Below, in pieces: positions 40,120-48,256 of a stretch of 64,000 nt of DNA. The DNA is from Pseudomonas sihuiensis (lineage in GTDB: Bacteria > Pseudomonadota > Gammaproteobacteria > Pseudomonadales > Pseudomonadaceae). The position numbers and the translations under genes were made by a program. The stretch covers positions 3,906,001 through 3,970,000 of the forward strand of contig NZ_LT629797.1 in NCBI RefSeq assembly GCF_900106015.1, in the 5' to 3' direction. A model generated the notes under the pieces. The model worked only from the letters and a program-made list of their open reading frames with translations, made no database searches and had not been told where the DNA came from. Position 1 is the first letter of the stretch, and every line of letters starts with the position of its first letter.

Positions 40120-41067
40120 ATGTACCTGGTCTGTGGCGAAGCGCTGTTCGATGTGTTCATCCAGGGCGACGGTGGGTGTGGCAATGAGTTGGCCTTCAAG
40201 GCCATCGCCGGTGGCTCGCCGTTCAACGTGGCGCTGGGCCTGCGCCGTATGGGCGCCAACTCGGCGCTGTTCACCGGGATTTCCTCGGACAGCCTCGGCC
40301 AGCGCCTGCGCCAGGTGCTGCGTGACGAAGGCGTGAGCGATGCCTACCTGATCGCCAGCGATGCGCCGACCACCCTGGCGATGGTCGGCCTGGACGCTGC
40401 CGGCTCGCCGCAGTATTCCTTCCGTGGCGAAGGCTGTGCCGACCGCCAGCTGCTCGCCGAGCACCTGCCGGCACTGGATGCGCAGGTGCGCGGCCTGCAT
40501 GTCGGTTCCTTCTCTTTGGTGGTGGAGCCAGTGGCCGAGACGCTGCTGACGCTGGTGCAACGCGAACATCAGCAGCGCCTGATCAGCCTCGACCCCAACG
40601 TACGCCTCGGCCCGGCGCCGGATATCGCCCACTGGCGCGAGCGCGTCGAGACCTTCGCCGGCTACGCGCATCTGATCAAGGTCAGCGAAGAGGATCTGCA
40701 GCTGTTGTACCCCGAACGCGACCCGCAGCAGGTCGCATCGAGCTGGCTCAACCAGCGCTGCCAACTGGTGTTTCTCACCCACGGCAGCAAAGGCGCCAGC
40801 GTCCACAGCCACTACGGGCACTGGTCGGTACCAGCCGTGGAGGTGCACACCCGTGACACCGTTGGCGCTGGCGATACCTTCCAGGCCGCGCTGCTCAGCT
40901 ACCTCGCCCGCCACGATCTGGACAGCCCCGAGGCGCTGGCGACGCTGAGCCGTGAGCAGATCGACGCCATGCTGCGCCTGGCCATCGAGGCTGCCGCGCT
41001 GACCTGCGCCCGGGTCGGCCCCGACCTGCCCTACCTGCATGAACTGGAACGACAGAGCGCGCGCTGA
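40120..41067 (+). CDS. mtlZ: fructokinase (PfkB family)
   Basis: 315 residues. PfkB signatures are present: GGSPFNVALGLRRMGANSALFTGI near residue 28 and the C-terminal DTVGAGDTFQAALLSYLA with the catalytic Asp. It phosphorylates fructose from MtlD to fructose-6-phosphate. GGAG precedes the start. The 237-bp gap after mtlY holds a nested repeat element, so it may be expressed less than, or separately from, the rest of the operon. Confidence 0.92.
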   Translation: MYLVCGEALFDVFIQGDGGCGNELAFKAIAGGSPFNVALGLRRMGANSALFTGISSDSLGQRLRQVLRDEGVSDAYLIASDAPTTLAMVGLDAAGSPQYSFRGEGCADRQLLAEHLPALDAQVRGLHVGSFSLVVEPVAETLLTLVQREHQQRLISLDPNVRLGPAPDIAHWRERVETFAGYAHLIKVSEEDLQLLYPERDPQQVASSWLNQRCQLVFLTHGSKGASVHSHYGHWSVPAVEVHTRDTVGAGDTFQAALLSYLARHDLDSPEALATLSREQIDAMLRLAIEAAALTCARVGPDLPYLHELERQSAR

Positions 41068-41247
41068 CCAGGCCCACCCTCGCGGTGCCAGCTGGCAGCG
41101 ACACAGGCTCCCTGTGCGCCTGGGCGAATTACCCGAAACCGCCGGTTGTCGCTCAGCTCGCTGGAGGCGACACTTGGCGTGTGACTCGCACAGCGCAGCG
41201 ACAGTCGTTCTAGCAGCGTATTTTCAGACAACCCAGAGGTTCAGGGC

Positions 41248-41976
41248 ATGCCTTACAAACATCAGGTGATTCCGCTTCAGGCCCACGAGGGCAACGAAAC
41301 CGCCGAGCAGGCGCTGCACAGCATAGTCGATGGCTTCAAGCGCTTTCGCAACGAGGTCTTCCCGCAGCAGGAAGAGCTGTTCAAGAAGCTCGCCACCGCC
41401 CAGAACCCACGCGCCATGTTCATCACCTGCGCCGACTCGCGCGTGGTGCCGGAGCTGATCACCCAGAGCTCGCCCGGCGACCTGTTCGTCAACCGCAACG
41501 TCGGTAATGTGGTGCCGGCCTACGGGCAGATGATGGGCGGCGTCTCCACCGCCATCGAGTACGCGGTGATGGCCCTGGGCGTGCAACACATCGTCATCTG
41601 CGGCCACTCCGACTGCGGCGCGATGAAAGCGGTGCTCAACCCGGCCTCGCTGGAAACCATGCCCACGGTGAAAGCCTGGCTGCGTCATGCCGAGGTAGCA
41701 CGCAGCGTGGTGGCAGAGAACTGCAACTGCAGCGACGACAAGGAAGCCCTTGCCGTGCTGACCGAAGAGAACGTGGTGGCGCAGCTCAACCACCTCTGCA
41801 CCCATCCGTCGGTGGCAGCCAAGCTGGCGCGCGGCCAACTGTTCATCCATGGCTGGGTGTATGACATCGAAACCAGCCAGATCAAGGCCTACGACGCCGA
41901 GCTGGGCAGCTTCCTGCCGCTCGATGGCGACAAGATTCCAATGGCGACGCCACGCGCGCGTTTTCCACAAAGCTGA
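41248..41976 (+). CDS. beta-class carbonic anhydrase
   Basis: 242 residues. Zinc ligands are Cys61 (ITCADSRVVPE, with the Asp63/Arg dyad), His120 and Cys123 (CGHSDCGAMKA). It resembles P. aeruginosa psCA1 (PA0102, recalled). Interconverts CO2 and bicarbonate in the cytosol. The neighbouring sbtA/sbtB-like genes on the other strand suggest a local bicarbonate-supply cluster. The 180-bp gap upstream holds no clear regulatory site. Confidence 0.93.
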   Translation: MPYKHQVIPLQAHEGNETAEQALHSIVDGFKRFRNEVFPQQEELFKKLATAQNPRAMFITCADSRVVPELITQSSPGDLFVNRNVGNVVPAYGQMMGGVSTAIEYAVMALGVQHIVICGHSDCGAMKAVLNPASLETMPTVKAWLRHAEVARSVVAENCNCSDDKEALAVLTEENVVAQLNHLCTHPSVAAKLARGQLFIHGWVYDIETSQIKAYDAELGSFLPLDGDKIPMATPRARFPQS

Positions 41977-42072
41977 AAGCCCTTGCAGGGTGGCCGCGCA
42001 CCGAGCCTCACCCGGTCGCGGCTAAAGCCCCTCCCACAAAACGCACCGTGAACGTGGGAAGGACTTTAGGCC

Positions 42073-42145
42073 GTAGGGTGCGCCGCGCGCACCAGACTCC
42101 CCCCGATCACGGCTAACCTGGTCTGGTGCGCATAGCGCACCCTAC
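42073..42145. repeat. GTAGGGTGCGC-type inverted repeat
   Basis: GTAGGGTGCGCCGCGCGCACC plus CAGAC on the left is mirrored by GTCTGGTGCGCATAGCGCACC plus CTAC on the right. It is related to the copy at 43425-43488; the two bracket the sbtB-sbtA pair. Confidence 0.83.
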
Positions 42146-42155
42146 CAGGGACCAG

Positions 42156-42458
42156 TCAGAACTTCTCCCCACGCAGCACTTCCACCTGCGCCAGGTAACA
42201 GACCATGGCGAAGTGGTCGTAGTAGCGCACCTGCAGATGCTCGGCGATGCGCTCGGCCAATTCGCGGTTGCAGATGATTTCCAGGCGGATGTTGCCTTCG
42301 GTGTCCCAGCCGGCGCTGCGCACGCCGCGGTGTCCACGGCCACGCGCGTCGGAAATGGTCCAGCCGGGTGCGCCGAGCGCTTCCAGATCGGCCAGCAGGC
42401 GCTTCTCCAGCGCCGCCTCGCAGATCACGGTGAGCAGGGTGCGGCTATGTGCGTTCAT
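42156..42458 (-). CDS. PII-like (SbtB/DUF3240-type) regulatory protein
   Basis: 100 residues of ferredoxin-like PII fold. A beta-strand start (RTLLTVICEAALEKRLLADLEALGAPGWTISDARGRGHRG) matches the PII N-terminal half with a T-loop-like GRGHRG segment; LEIICNRELAERIAEHLQVRYYDH is the second half. It starts 1 bp after the sbtA-like stop, with its ribosome site inside that gene. SbtB trimers bind AMP-type nucleotides and gate SbtA in cyanobacteria; the same job here is inference. Confidence 0.8.
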   Translation of the reverse strand: MNAHSRTLLTVICEAALEKRLLADLEALGAPGWTISDARGRGHRGVRSAGWDTEGNIRLEIICNRELAERIAEHLQVRYYDHFAMVCYLAQVEVLRGEKF

Positions 42459-42459
42459 C

Positions 42460-43401
42460 TCAGAACCCCCAAGCGATCAGTCGTTCGGCCAGCGCCAGGT
42501 ACAGCGGAATGCCGATCAGGATATTGAATGGGAAGGTGATGCCCAGCGAGGCGGTCAGCGACAGCGACGGGTTGGCCTCGGGCAAGGCCAGGCGCATCGC
42601 CGCCGGCACGGCGATATAGGACGCCGAGGCCGCGAGCGTGGCCAGCATCGCCGTGCCACCCAGGCTCAGGCCCATGAAGCGCGCCAGCAAGGCACCGATC
42701 AGCGCACCGAGCAGCGGCATCAGCAGGGCGAAGGCCGCCAGGCGCACACCGAACTGCTTCAGCGCACCGAGCTGGCCGGAGGCGATCAGGCCCATCTCCA
42801 GCAGGAAGAACGCCAGCACCGGCTTGAACATGCTGGTGTACAGCGGCTCCAGCGGCTTGATTGCCTCCTTACCGGCGATCGCGCCGATCACCAGGCCGCC
42901 GAGCAGCAGCATGATGCTCTTGCCGAGGAAGATCTCGCGGCCCAGTTCGCCCCAGTGGGTCTCACGCGAAATGCCTTTGGCCAGAACGATACCGACCAGA
43001 ATCGCCGGAATCTCCAGGATGGCCACGAACAGCGGCATGTAACTCTCGAACTCGATGCCCTTGGCCAGCATGTAGGCCACTACCACGGCGAAGGTACCGG
43101 CGCTGACCGAACCGTAGTGCGCCGCCACCGCCGCGGCGTTGACGCGGTCGAAACGCAGGCCGCGCAGCAGGACGAACGCCAGGATCGGCAGTAGCACACC
43201 GAGCGCCAGTACCAACGCCGACTGACCGAGCAGCTGCAGGCTGGCCTGCTGCGCCAGCTCCACGCCGCCGTGCAGCCCGATGGCCAGCAGGAGGATGATC
43301 GACAGCGTCTCGTACAACGCCGCCGGTAGCTTCAGCTCGCTCTTGAGCAGGCCGGCGACCAGGCCGAAGACGAAAAACAGCACCACCGGATCCAGACCCA
43401 C
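42460..43401 (-). CDS. SbtA-like sodium-dependent bicarbonate transporter
   Basis: 313 residues with about ten membrane segments in two halves. Family features include AAHYGSVSAGTFAVVVAYM near residue 92, EIPAILVGIVLAKG near residue 130, and ASASYIAVPAAMRLALPEANPSL near residue 258. GTG start at 43401 with GGGGAGG upstream. In cyanobacteria SbtA is a high-affinity Na+/HCO3- symporter. With the PII-like partner and a beta-carbonic anhydrase nearby, a bicarbonate role is likely in this heterotroph too. Confidence 0.85.
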   Translation of the reverse strand: MGLDPVVLFFVFGLVAGLLKSELKLPAALYETLSIILLLAIGLHGGVELAQQASLQLLGQSALVLALGVLLPILAFVLLRGLRFDRVNAAAVAAHYGSVSAGTFAVVVAYMLAKGIEFESYMPLFVAILEIPAILVGIVLAKGISRETHWGELGREIFLGKSIMLLLGGLVIGAIAGKEAIKPLEPLYTSMFKPVLAFFLLEMGLIASGQLGALKQFGVRLAAFALLMPLLGALIGALLARFMGLSLGGTAMLATLAASASYIAVPAAMRLALPEANPSLSLTASLGITFPFNILIGIPLYLALAERLIAWGF

Positions 43402-43424
43402 CTCAGTTCACCTCCCCTGCTTCT

Positions 43425-43488
43425 CAGGGTGCGCTGTGCACACCTGCCACTGTTCACCACCCGCGCCGGTGCGCACGGCGCACCCTAC
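43425..43488. repeat. GTAGGGTGCGC-type inverted repeat, second copy
   Basis: CAGGGTGCGCTGTGCACACC on the left is mirrored imperfectly by GGTGCGCACGGCGCACC plus CTAC on the right. It lies 24 bp upstream of the sbtA-like start, so it may interfere with or carry that promoter. Confidence 0.75.
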
Positions 43489-43703
43489 GCGGACGGCTAC
43501 CCAACCAAAGGAAAGGGCCATGCCCCGGCACAAGGCGGTGCTGATCGCCCTGCTTTACCTCGCCACGAAGGCGAAGCGCCGGGGCATGACCGGAAAGCTT
43601 AGCCGGCACGCCAGGCTTGGCCCCCACGCTGGCGAGTCGCAAAAACGCCGTTAACGTTTTGCGCGAGGCGACCGAAGGGGTGAAGCACATGGATGTGCCG
43701 TGC
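43489..43703 (+). other. structured intergenic region with a doubtful 44-codon reading frame
   Basis: Part of the 419-bp gap between the sbtA-like gene and the pyruvate carboxylase operon. CATGCCCCGGC at 43519-43529 is mirrored by GCCGGGGCATG at 43578-43588. A frame at 43520-43654 (MPRHKAVLIALLYLATKAKRRG...) has AAGGAAAG upstream but an unconvincing composition. AACGCCGTTAACGTT near 43650 is another small palindrome. No function is assigned; a repeat element or small RNA are options. Confidence 0.4.
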
Positions 43704-43728
43704 AAAAAAAGGGAGCCTTGCGGCCCCC
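43704..43728 (-). terminator. second terminator downstream of the pyc operon
   Basis: On the minus strand a GGGGGCC/GGCTCCC stem (one mismatch) with a GCAA loop is followed by seven T. It backs up the terminator at 43757-43813. Confidence 0.65.
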
Positions 43729-43756
43729 GGGACAAACCTGCGCCGTAGCGCTGAAT

Positions 43757-43813
43757 AAAAAAGGAGCCCGGGTTACGCCCCGTCAAACTTGCCCATCCAA
43801 CAGGCCGGGCTCC
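43757..43813 (-). terminator. terminator of the pyruvate carboxylase operon
   Basis: On the minus strand GGAGCCCGG pairs with CCGGGCTCC across a 33-base loop and is followed by six T. It begins 8 bp after the stop of the biotin-bearing subunit gene. Confidence 0.7.
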
Positions 43814-43820
43814 ATAGAGG

Positions 43821-45632
43821 TTAACCTTCGATTTCCACCAGCACTTCGCCCGGATTGACGCGGTCGCCCTTGGCCACGTGAACGGCCTTGACGGTGCCGG
43901 CAATCGGCGCCTGCACTTCGGTTTCCATCTTCATCGCTTCGGTGATCAGCACCGCCTGACCGGCCTTGACCGTGTCACCTTCCTTGACCAGCACATCGAC
44001 GATGTTGCCCGGCATGGTGGTGGACACGTCGCCCGGTGCACCGGCCTGCTTGCGCTTGCCAGCAGCGCCTGCGACGTATTCATTGAGCGCCTCGAACACC
44101 ACTTCTTCCGGCATGCCGTCGATGGACAGGTAGAAGTGGCGCTTGCCGTCGCCCTTGACGCCAACACCGGTGATGTCCACGCGGTAGCTTTCGCCGTGCA
44201 CGTCGACCACGAACTCGGTCGGCACGCCTTCACCACCCACCGGCGCGGCCTTGCCCTGACCGTTCGGCATGGGCAGCAGCTCTTCCGGCTTGAGGGTGCC
44301 GGCCGCGCGCTCTTCGAGGAACTTGCGCCCGATATCGGGGAACATGGCGAAGGTCAGCACGTCCTCTTCGGACTTGGCCAGGCTGCCGATCTCTTCACGT
44401 AGGCGCGCCAGCTCGGGCTTGAGCAGGTCGGCCGGGCGTACGTCGATCACTTCTTCGCTGCCGATGGCCTGCTTGCGCAGTTGCTCGTCGACCTTGCCCG
44501 GTGCCTTGCCGTAGCGGCCTTGCAGGTACAGCTTCACCTCGTTGGTGATGGTCTTGTAGCGCTCGCCGGCCAGCACGTTGAAGAACGCCTGAGTACCGAC
44601 GATCTGCGAGGTCGGCGTCACCAGCGGCGGAAAGCCGAGGTCGGCACGCACGCGCGGAATCTCGTCCAGCACCTCATTCATGCGGTTTAGCGCGCCCTGC
44701 TCCTTGAGCTGGTTGGCCAGGTTGGAAATCATCCCGCCTGGCACCTGATTGACCTGCACGCGGGTATCCACGCCGGTGAACTCGCTCTCGAACTGGTGGT
44801 ACTTCTTGCGCACGGCGTGGAAGTACATGCCGATTTCCTGGATCAGCTCCAGGTCCAGGCCGGTGTCGAACTCGCTGCCCTTGAGCGCGGCGACCATCGA
44901 CTCGGTGCCCGGATGGCTGGTACCCCAGGCCAGACTGGAGATGGCGGTGTCGATATGGTCGGCGCCGGCTTCAATGGCCTTGAGCTGGCACATCGAGCCG
45001 AGACCGGCCGTGTCGTGACTGTGGATGAATACCGGCAGATCGACTTCGCTCTTCAGTGCCTTGACCAGCGCGAAGGTGGCGTAAGGTGTGAGCAGGCCAG
45101 CCATGTCCTTGATGGCGATGGAGTCGATACCCATCGCCTGCATGGCCTTGGCCTGGGCAACGAACGCCTCGGTGGTGTGCACCGGGCTGGTGGTGTAGGC
45201 GATGGTGCCCTGGGCGTGCTTGCCGGCAGCCTTCACTGCCTCGATGGCCACGCGCAGGTTACGCACGTCGTTCATCGCGTCGAAGATGCGGAACACGTCG
45301 ATGCCGTTGACCGCCGCCTTGGCCACGAAGGCCTTGACCACGTCATCGCTGTAGTGGCGGTAGCCGAGCAGGTTCTGCCCGCGCAGGAGCATCTGCAGGC
45401 GGGTGTTGGGCAGCGCGGCCTTGAGCTGGCGCAGGCGCTCCCAGGGGTCTTCCTTGAGAAAGCGCACGCAGGCGTCGAAGGTGGCGCCACCCCAGACTTC
45501 CAGCGACCAGTAGCCGACGCGGTCGAGCTTGTCGCAGATCGGCAGCATGTCCTCGGTGCGCATGCGCGTGGCCAGCAGCGACTGGTGGGCATCGCGCAGG
45601 ACGGTATCGGTAACGGTGATCTTCTTGCTCAT
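43821..45632 (-). CDS. pycB: pyruvate carboxylase subunit B / oxaloacetate decarboxylase alpha-type
   Basis: 603 residues. An N-terminal carboxyltransferase barrel begins VTDTVLRDAHQSLLATRMR with metal ligand His residues mid-domain (HSHDTAGLG). A C-terminal biotinyl domain carries EAMKME with Lys568 as attachment site. With the biotin carboxylase encoded 8 bp upstream it forms the two-subunit (alpha4beta4) pyruvate carboxylase of Pseudomonas, making oxaloacetate. It is often annotated oadA, but no oadB/oadG membrane genes are nearby, which favours the carboxylase role. Confidence 0.92.
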   Translation of the reverse strand: MSKKITVTDTVLRDAHQSLLATRMRTEDMLPICDKLDRVGYWSLEVWGGATFDACVRFLKEDPWERLRQLKAALPNTRLQMLLRGQNLLGYRHYSDDVVKAFVAKAAVNGIDVFRIFDAMNDVRNLRVAIEAVKAAGKHAQGTIAYTTSPVHTTEAFVAQAKAMQAMGIDSIAIKDMAGLLTPYATFALVKALKSEVDLPVFIHSHDTAGLGSMCQLKAIEAGADHIDTAISSLAWGTSHPGTESMVAALKGSEFDTGLDLELIQEIGMYFHAVRKKYHQFESEFTGVDTRVQVNQVPGGMISNLANQLKEQGALNRMNEVLDEIPRVRADLGFPPLVTPTSQIVGTQAFFNVLAGERYKTITNEVKLYLQGRYGKAPGKVDEQLRKQAIGSEEVIDVRPADLLKPELARLREEIGSLAKSEEDVLTFAMFPDIGRKFLEERAAGTLKPEELLPMPNGQGKAAPVGGEGVPTEFVVDVHGESYRVDITGVGVKGDGKRHFYLSIDGMPEEVVFEALNEYVAGAAGKRKQAGAPGDVSTTMPGNIVDVLVKEGDTVKAGQAVLITEAMKMETEVQAPIAGTVKAVHVAKGDRVNPGEVLVEIEG

Positions 45633-45640
45633 GATGTCCC

Positions 45641-47056
45641 CTACAGGCCCGCGTGGGCAGCGATGGCGGTGGCGATGGCGATGGCCAGGTGCGACGGGTT
45701 GCGCTTGATCGAGTATTGGGTCAGTTCAGGGTGGCTTTCGACGAAGCTGGTATTGAACTGGCCGCTACGGAATTCCGGATTACGCAGGATTTCCTGGTAG
45801 TAGGGCGCGGTGGTGCGCACGCCCTGCACGCGCATGTCGTCCAGCGCGCGCAAGCCGCGGTCCATGGCCTCTTCCCAGGTCAGCGCCCAGACGATCAGCT
45901 TCAGGCACATCGAGTCGTAATAGGGTGGAATGGTGTAGCCGGTGTAGATCGCCGTGTCAGTGCGCACGCCGGGCCCGCCGGGCGCGTAGTAACGGGTGAT
46001 CTTGCCGAACGAGGGCAGGAAGTTGTTCTTCGGGTCCTCGGCGTTGATACGGAACTGCAGGGCATAACCGCGGTGGATGATGTCTTCCTGCTTGACCGAC
46101 AGCGGCAGGCCGCTGGCGATGCGAATCTGCTCGCGAACGATGTCGATGCCGGTAATTTCCTCGGTGATGGTGTGCTCCACCTGCACCCGGGTGTTCATCT
46201 CCATGAAGTACACCTCGCCTTCGGCGAGCAGGAACTCCACGGTACCGGCGTTCTCGTAGCCCACGGCCTGCGCCGCGCGCACGGCGAGGTCACCGATATA
46301 GGCGCGCTGCTCGGGGGTGAGCTGCGGGCTGGGGGCGATTTCGATCAGTTTCTGGTTACGGCGCTGGATCGAGCAATCGCGCTCGTACAGGTGCACGGTG
46401 TTGCCGAAGCTGTCGGCGAGAATCTGCGCCTCGATGTGCTTCGGGTTGACGATGCATTTTTCCAGGAAGACTTCGGCGCTGCCGAAGGCCTTGGTCGCCT
46501 CGGAAATGACCCGCGGATAGGCCTGCTCCAGCTCCTCGCGGCTGTTGCAGCGACGAATGCCACGACCGCCACCACCGGAGGTGGCCTTGAGCATCACCGG
46601 ATAACCGATGCGCTCGGCTTCACGCAGGGCTTCGCCCAGGTCGGCGACGTTGCCTTCAGTACCGGGGGTGACCGGCACACCGGCCTTGATCATGCTGCGA
46701 CGCGCTTCGGTCTTGTCGCCCATGCGACGGATGACTTCTGCACTCGGCCCTATGAATTTGATCCCACGTTCGGCGCAGATCTCTGCAAGTTCGGCATTCT
46801 CGGACAGAAAGCCATAGCCGGGGTGCAGCGCATCGCAACCGGTTTCCACGGCCAGATTGACCAGCTTGCGCGGGTTCAGATAGCCCGCCAGCGGGTCTTC
46901 ACCAATGCTGTGCGCTTCGTCGGCACGCTTGACGTGCAACGCATGACGGTCCGCATCGGAGTAGATCGCCACCGAGCGGATGCCCATCTCGGCGCAGGCC
47001 CGCACGATGCGGACGGCAATCTCACCACGGTTGGCGATCAGTATTTTTCTTATCAC
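45641..47056 (-). CDS. pycA: pyruvate carboxylase subunit A (biotin carboxylase)
   Basis: 471 residues, exactly the expected length when GTG at 47056 is used (AGGA 7 nt upstream; N-terminus IRKILIANRGEIAVRIVRAC). ATP-grasp motifs include KATSGGGGRGIRRC and MEMNTRVQVEHTITEEITGID. It carboxylates biotin with bicarbonate and ATP, then passes the carboxyl group to subunit B. Divergent from the LysR gene with a palindromic operator candidate between. Confidence 0.94.
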   Translation of the reverse strand: MIRKILIANRGEIAVRIVRACAEMGIRSVAIYSDADRHALHVKRADEAHSIGEDPLAGYLNPRKLVNLAVETGCDALHPGYGFLSENAELAEICAERGIKFIGPSAEVIRRMGDKTEARRSMIKAGVPVTPGTEGNVADLGEALREAERIGYPVMLKATSGGGGRGIRRCNSREELEQAYPRVISEATKAFGSAEVFLEKCIVNPKHIEAQILADSFGNTVHLYERDCSIQRRNQKLIEIAPSPQLTPEQRAYIGDLAVRAAQAVGYENAGTVEFLLAEGEVYFMEMNTRVQVEHTITEEITGIDIVREQIRIASGLPLSVKQEDIIHRGYALQFRINAEDPKNNFLPSFGKITRYYAPGGPGVRTDTAIYTGYTIPPYYDSMCLKLIVWALTWEEAMDRGLRALDDMRVQGVRTTAPYYQEILRNPEFRSGQFNTSFVESHPELTQYSIKRNPSHLAIAIATAIAAHAGL

Positions 47057-47166
47057 GATCCAATCCTCAGCGCAGAGCTGCAAGGGCCGCTGCAACAGTT
47101 GGTTGCAAACGTGGTGAAACCCTATCCGGCTATACGAATTAACAAAAATGAATAATTATTTGATCG

Positions 47167-47188
47167 TGCATAAGTAATTACTTATGCA
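47167..47188. promoter_or_regulatory. 22-bp perfect palindrome, candidate PycR operator
   Basis: The half-site TGCATAAGTAA is followed directly by its exact complement. It lies 22 bp before the LysR-type gene and 110 bp before pycA. LysR regulators bind T-N11-A palindromes, and a site this close to their own start usually mediates autorepression and control of the divergent gene. Confidence 0.75.
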
Positions 47189-47210
47189 TTGACCGAACGA
47201 GGACGAAACC

Positions 47211-48185
47211 GTGCGTAAAACCCTGCTGCGCATGACCTTGCGCCAGCTCCAGGTGTTCCGTGCCGTGTGCGAACACGGCTCCTACAGCCGCGCGGCCGAG
47301 GAAATGGCGCTGACCCAGCCCGCCGTCAGCCTGCAGATTCGTCAGTTGGAGGAGCTGGTCGGCCAGCCGCTGTTCGAGTACGTCGGCAAGAAGCTCTACC
47401 TGACCGAAGCCGCCGAGGCACTCAAACGCGCCAGCAGCGATATCTTCGGCCGCCTGGAGAGCCTCGACATGCAGCTGTCCGACCTGCAGGGCTCACTGCA
47501 GGGGCAGCTCAACCTGTGCGTGGAATCCAGCGCGAAATATTTCATTCCCCACCTGTTCGCCGAATTTCGCCGCCAATACCCGGAAGTCAGCCTCAACCTA
47601 ACGGTGGTCAACCACGCCCTGGTGGTGCGCCGCCTGACCCAGAGCCGCGACGACCTGATGATCATGAGCCAGGTGCCGCAGGACCTGGCGCTGGACTTCA
47701 TGCCCTTTCTCGAGAATCCGATCATCGCCGTGGCGCCGCCGGATCACCCCCTGTGCGAGGCGGACAGCCTGCAGCTGCAGGACCTCACCGCCTATCCCCT
47801 GCTGATTCGCGAAAGCGGCTCAGGCACTCGTCGCGCCTGCGAAGAGTACTGCCACCAGAAACGTGCGCACTTCCCCAACACCCTGGAGATCGGCTCGCTG
47901 GAGTCGCAGCGCGAGGCGGTGCTTGCCGGCCTCGGCATTGCCTTGCTACCACGCCATGCCGTGCGTCTGGAACTGCAACACGGCCTGCTGCGCGAGCTGC
48001 CGGTGGTAGAGCTGCCCTTGCAGCGCAGCTGGTGCGTGGTGAATATCCGTGGCCGGCGCCTGTCGCCGGTGGCGCAGGCCTTCGTCGACTTCATCCGCAC
48101 CGAGCGCGCGCAGATCGTCAAACTGGCCGAGCGCTTCCAGCCCAGCCACACAGGATCGGGCAAGAATCTCGCAGGATCGGCCTAA
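47211..48185 (+). CDS. pycR: LysR-family regulator of pyruvate carboxylase
   Basis: 324 residues. An N-terminal helix-turn-helix (LRQLQVFRAVCEHGSYSRAAEEMALTQPAVSLQIRQLEE) precedes a periplasmic-binding-like effector domain. GTG start with GAGG upstream. Divergence from pycA and the palindrome between them point to control of pycAB. The P. aeruginosa counterpart is PA5437 (recalled). Some annotations call this CbbR-like because of sequence similarity. Confidence 0.87.
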   Translation: MRKTLLRMTLRQLQVFRAVCEHGSYSRAAEEMALTQPAVSLQIRQLEELVGQPLFEYVGKKLYLTEAAEALKRASSDIFGRLESLDMQLSDLQGSLQGQLNLCVESSAKYFIPHLFAEFRRQYPEVSLNLTVVNHALVVRRLTQSRDDLMIMSQVPQDLALDFMPFLENPIIAVAPPDHPLCEADSLQLQDLTAYPLLIRESGSGTRRACEEYCHQKRAHFPNTLEIGSLESQREAVLAGLGIALLPRHAVRLELQHGLLRELPVVELPLQRSWCVVNIRGRRLSPVAQAFVDFIRTERAQIVKLAERFQPSHTGSGKNLAGSA

Positions 48186-48256
48186 CCCTTCTTAACTGAT
48201 ATACGGGACATTGGCATCCTGGGATCGCTCTACCAAAACCTGCCTGGGAGAAACCT

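Noticed and set aside
43520..43654. 44-residue frame with a ribosome-site-like sequence
   Set aside because: It coincides with an 11-bp inverted repeat, is short, and has no supporting composition; kept only as part of a structured region.
43821..45632. oxaloacetate decarboxylase sodium pump
   Set aside because: The alpha-subunit-like protein has no beta and gamma membrane subunit genes nearby and is paired with a biotin carboxylase, which fits two-subunit pyruvate carboxylase.
45653..47155. 500-codon open frame on the plus strand
   Set aside because: It is antisense to pycA, whose length and motifs are exact.
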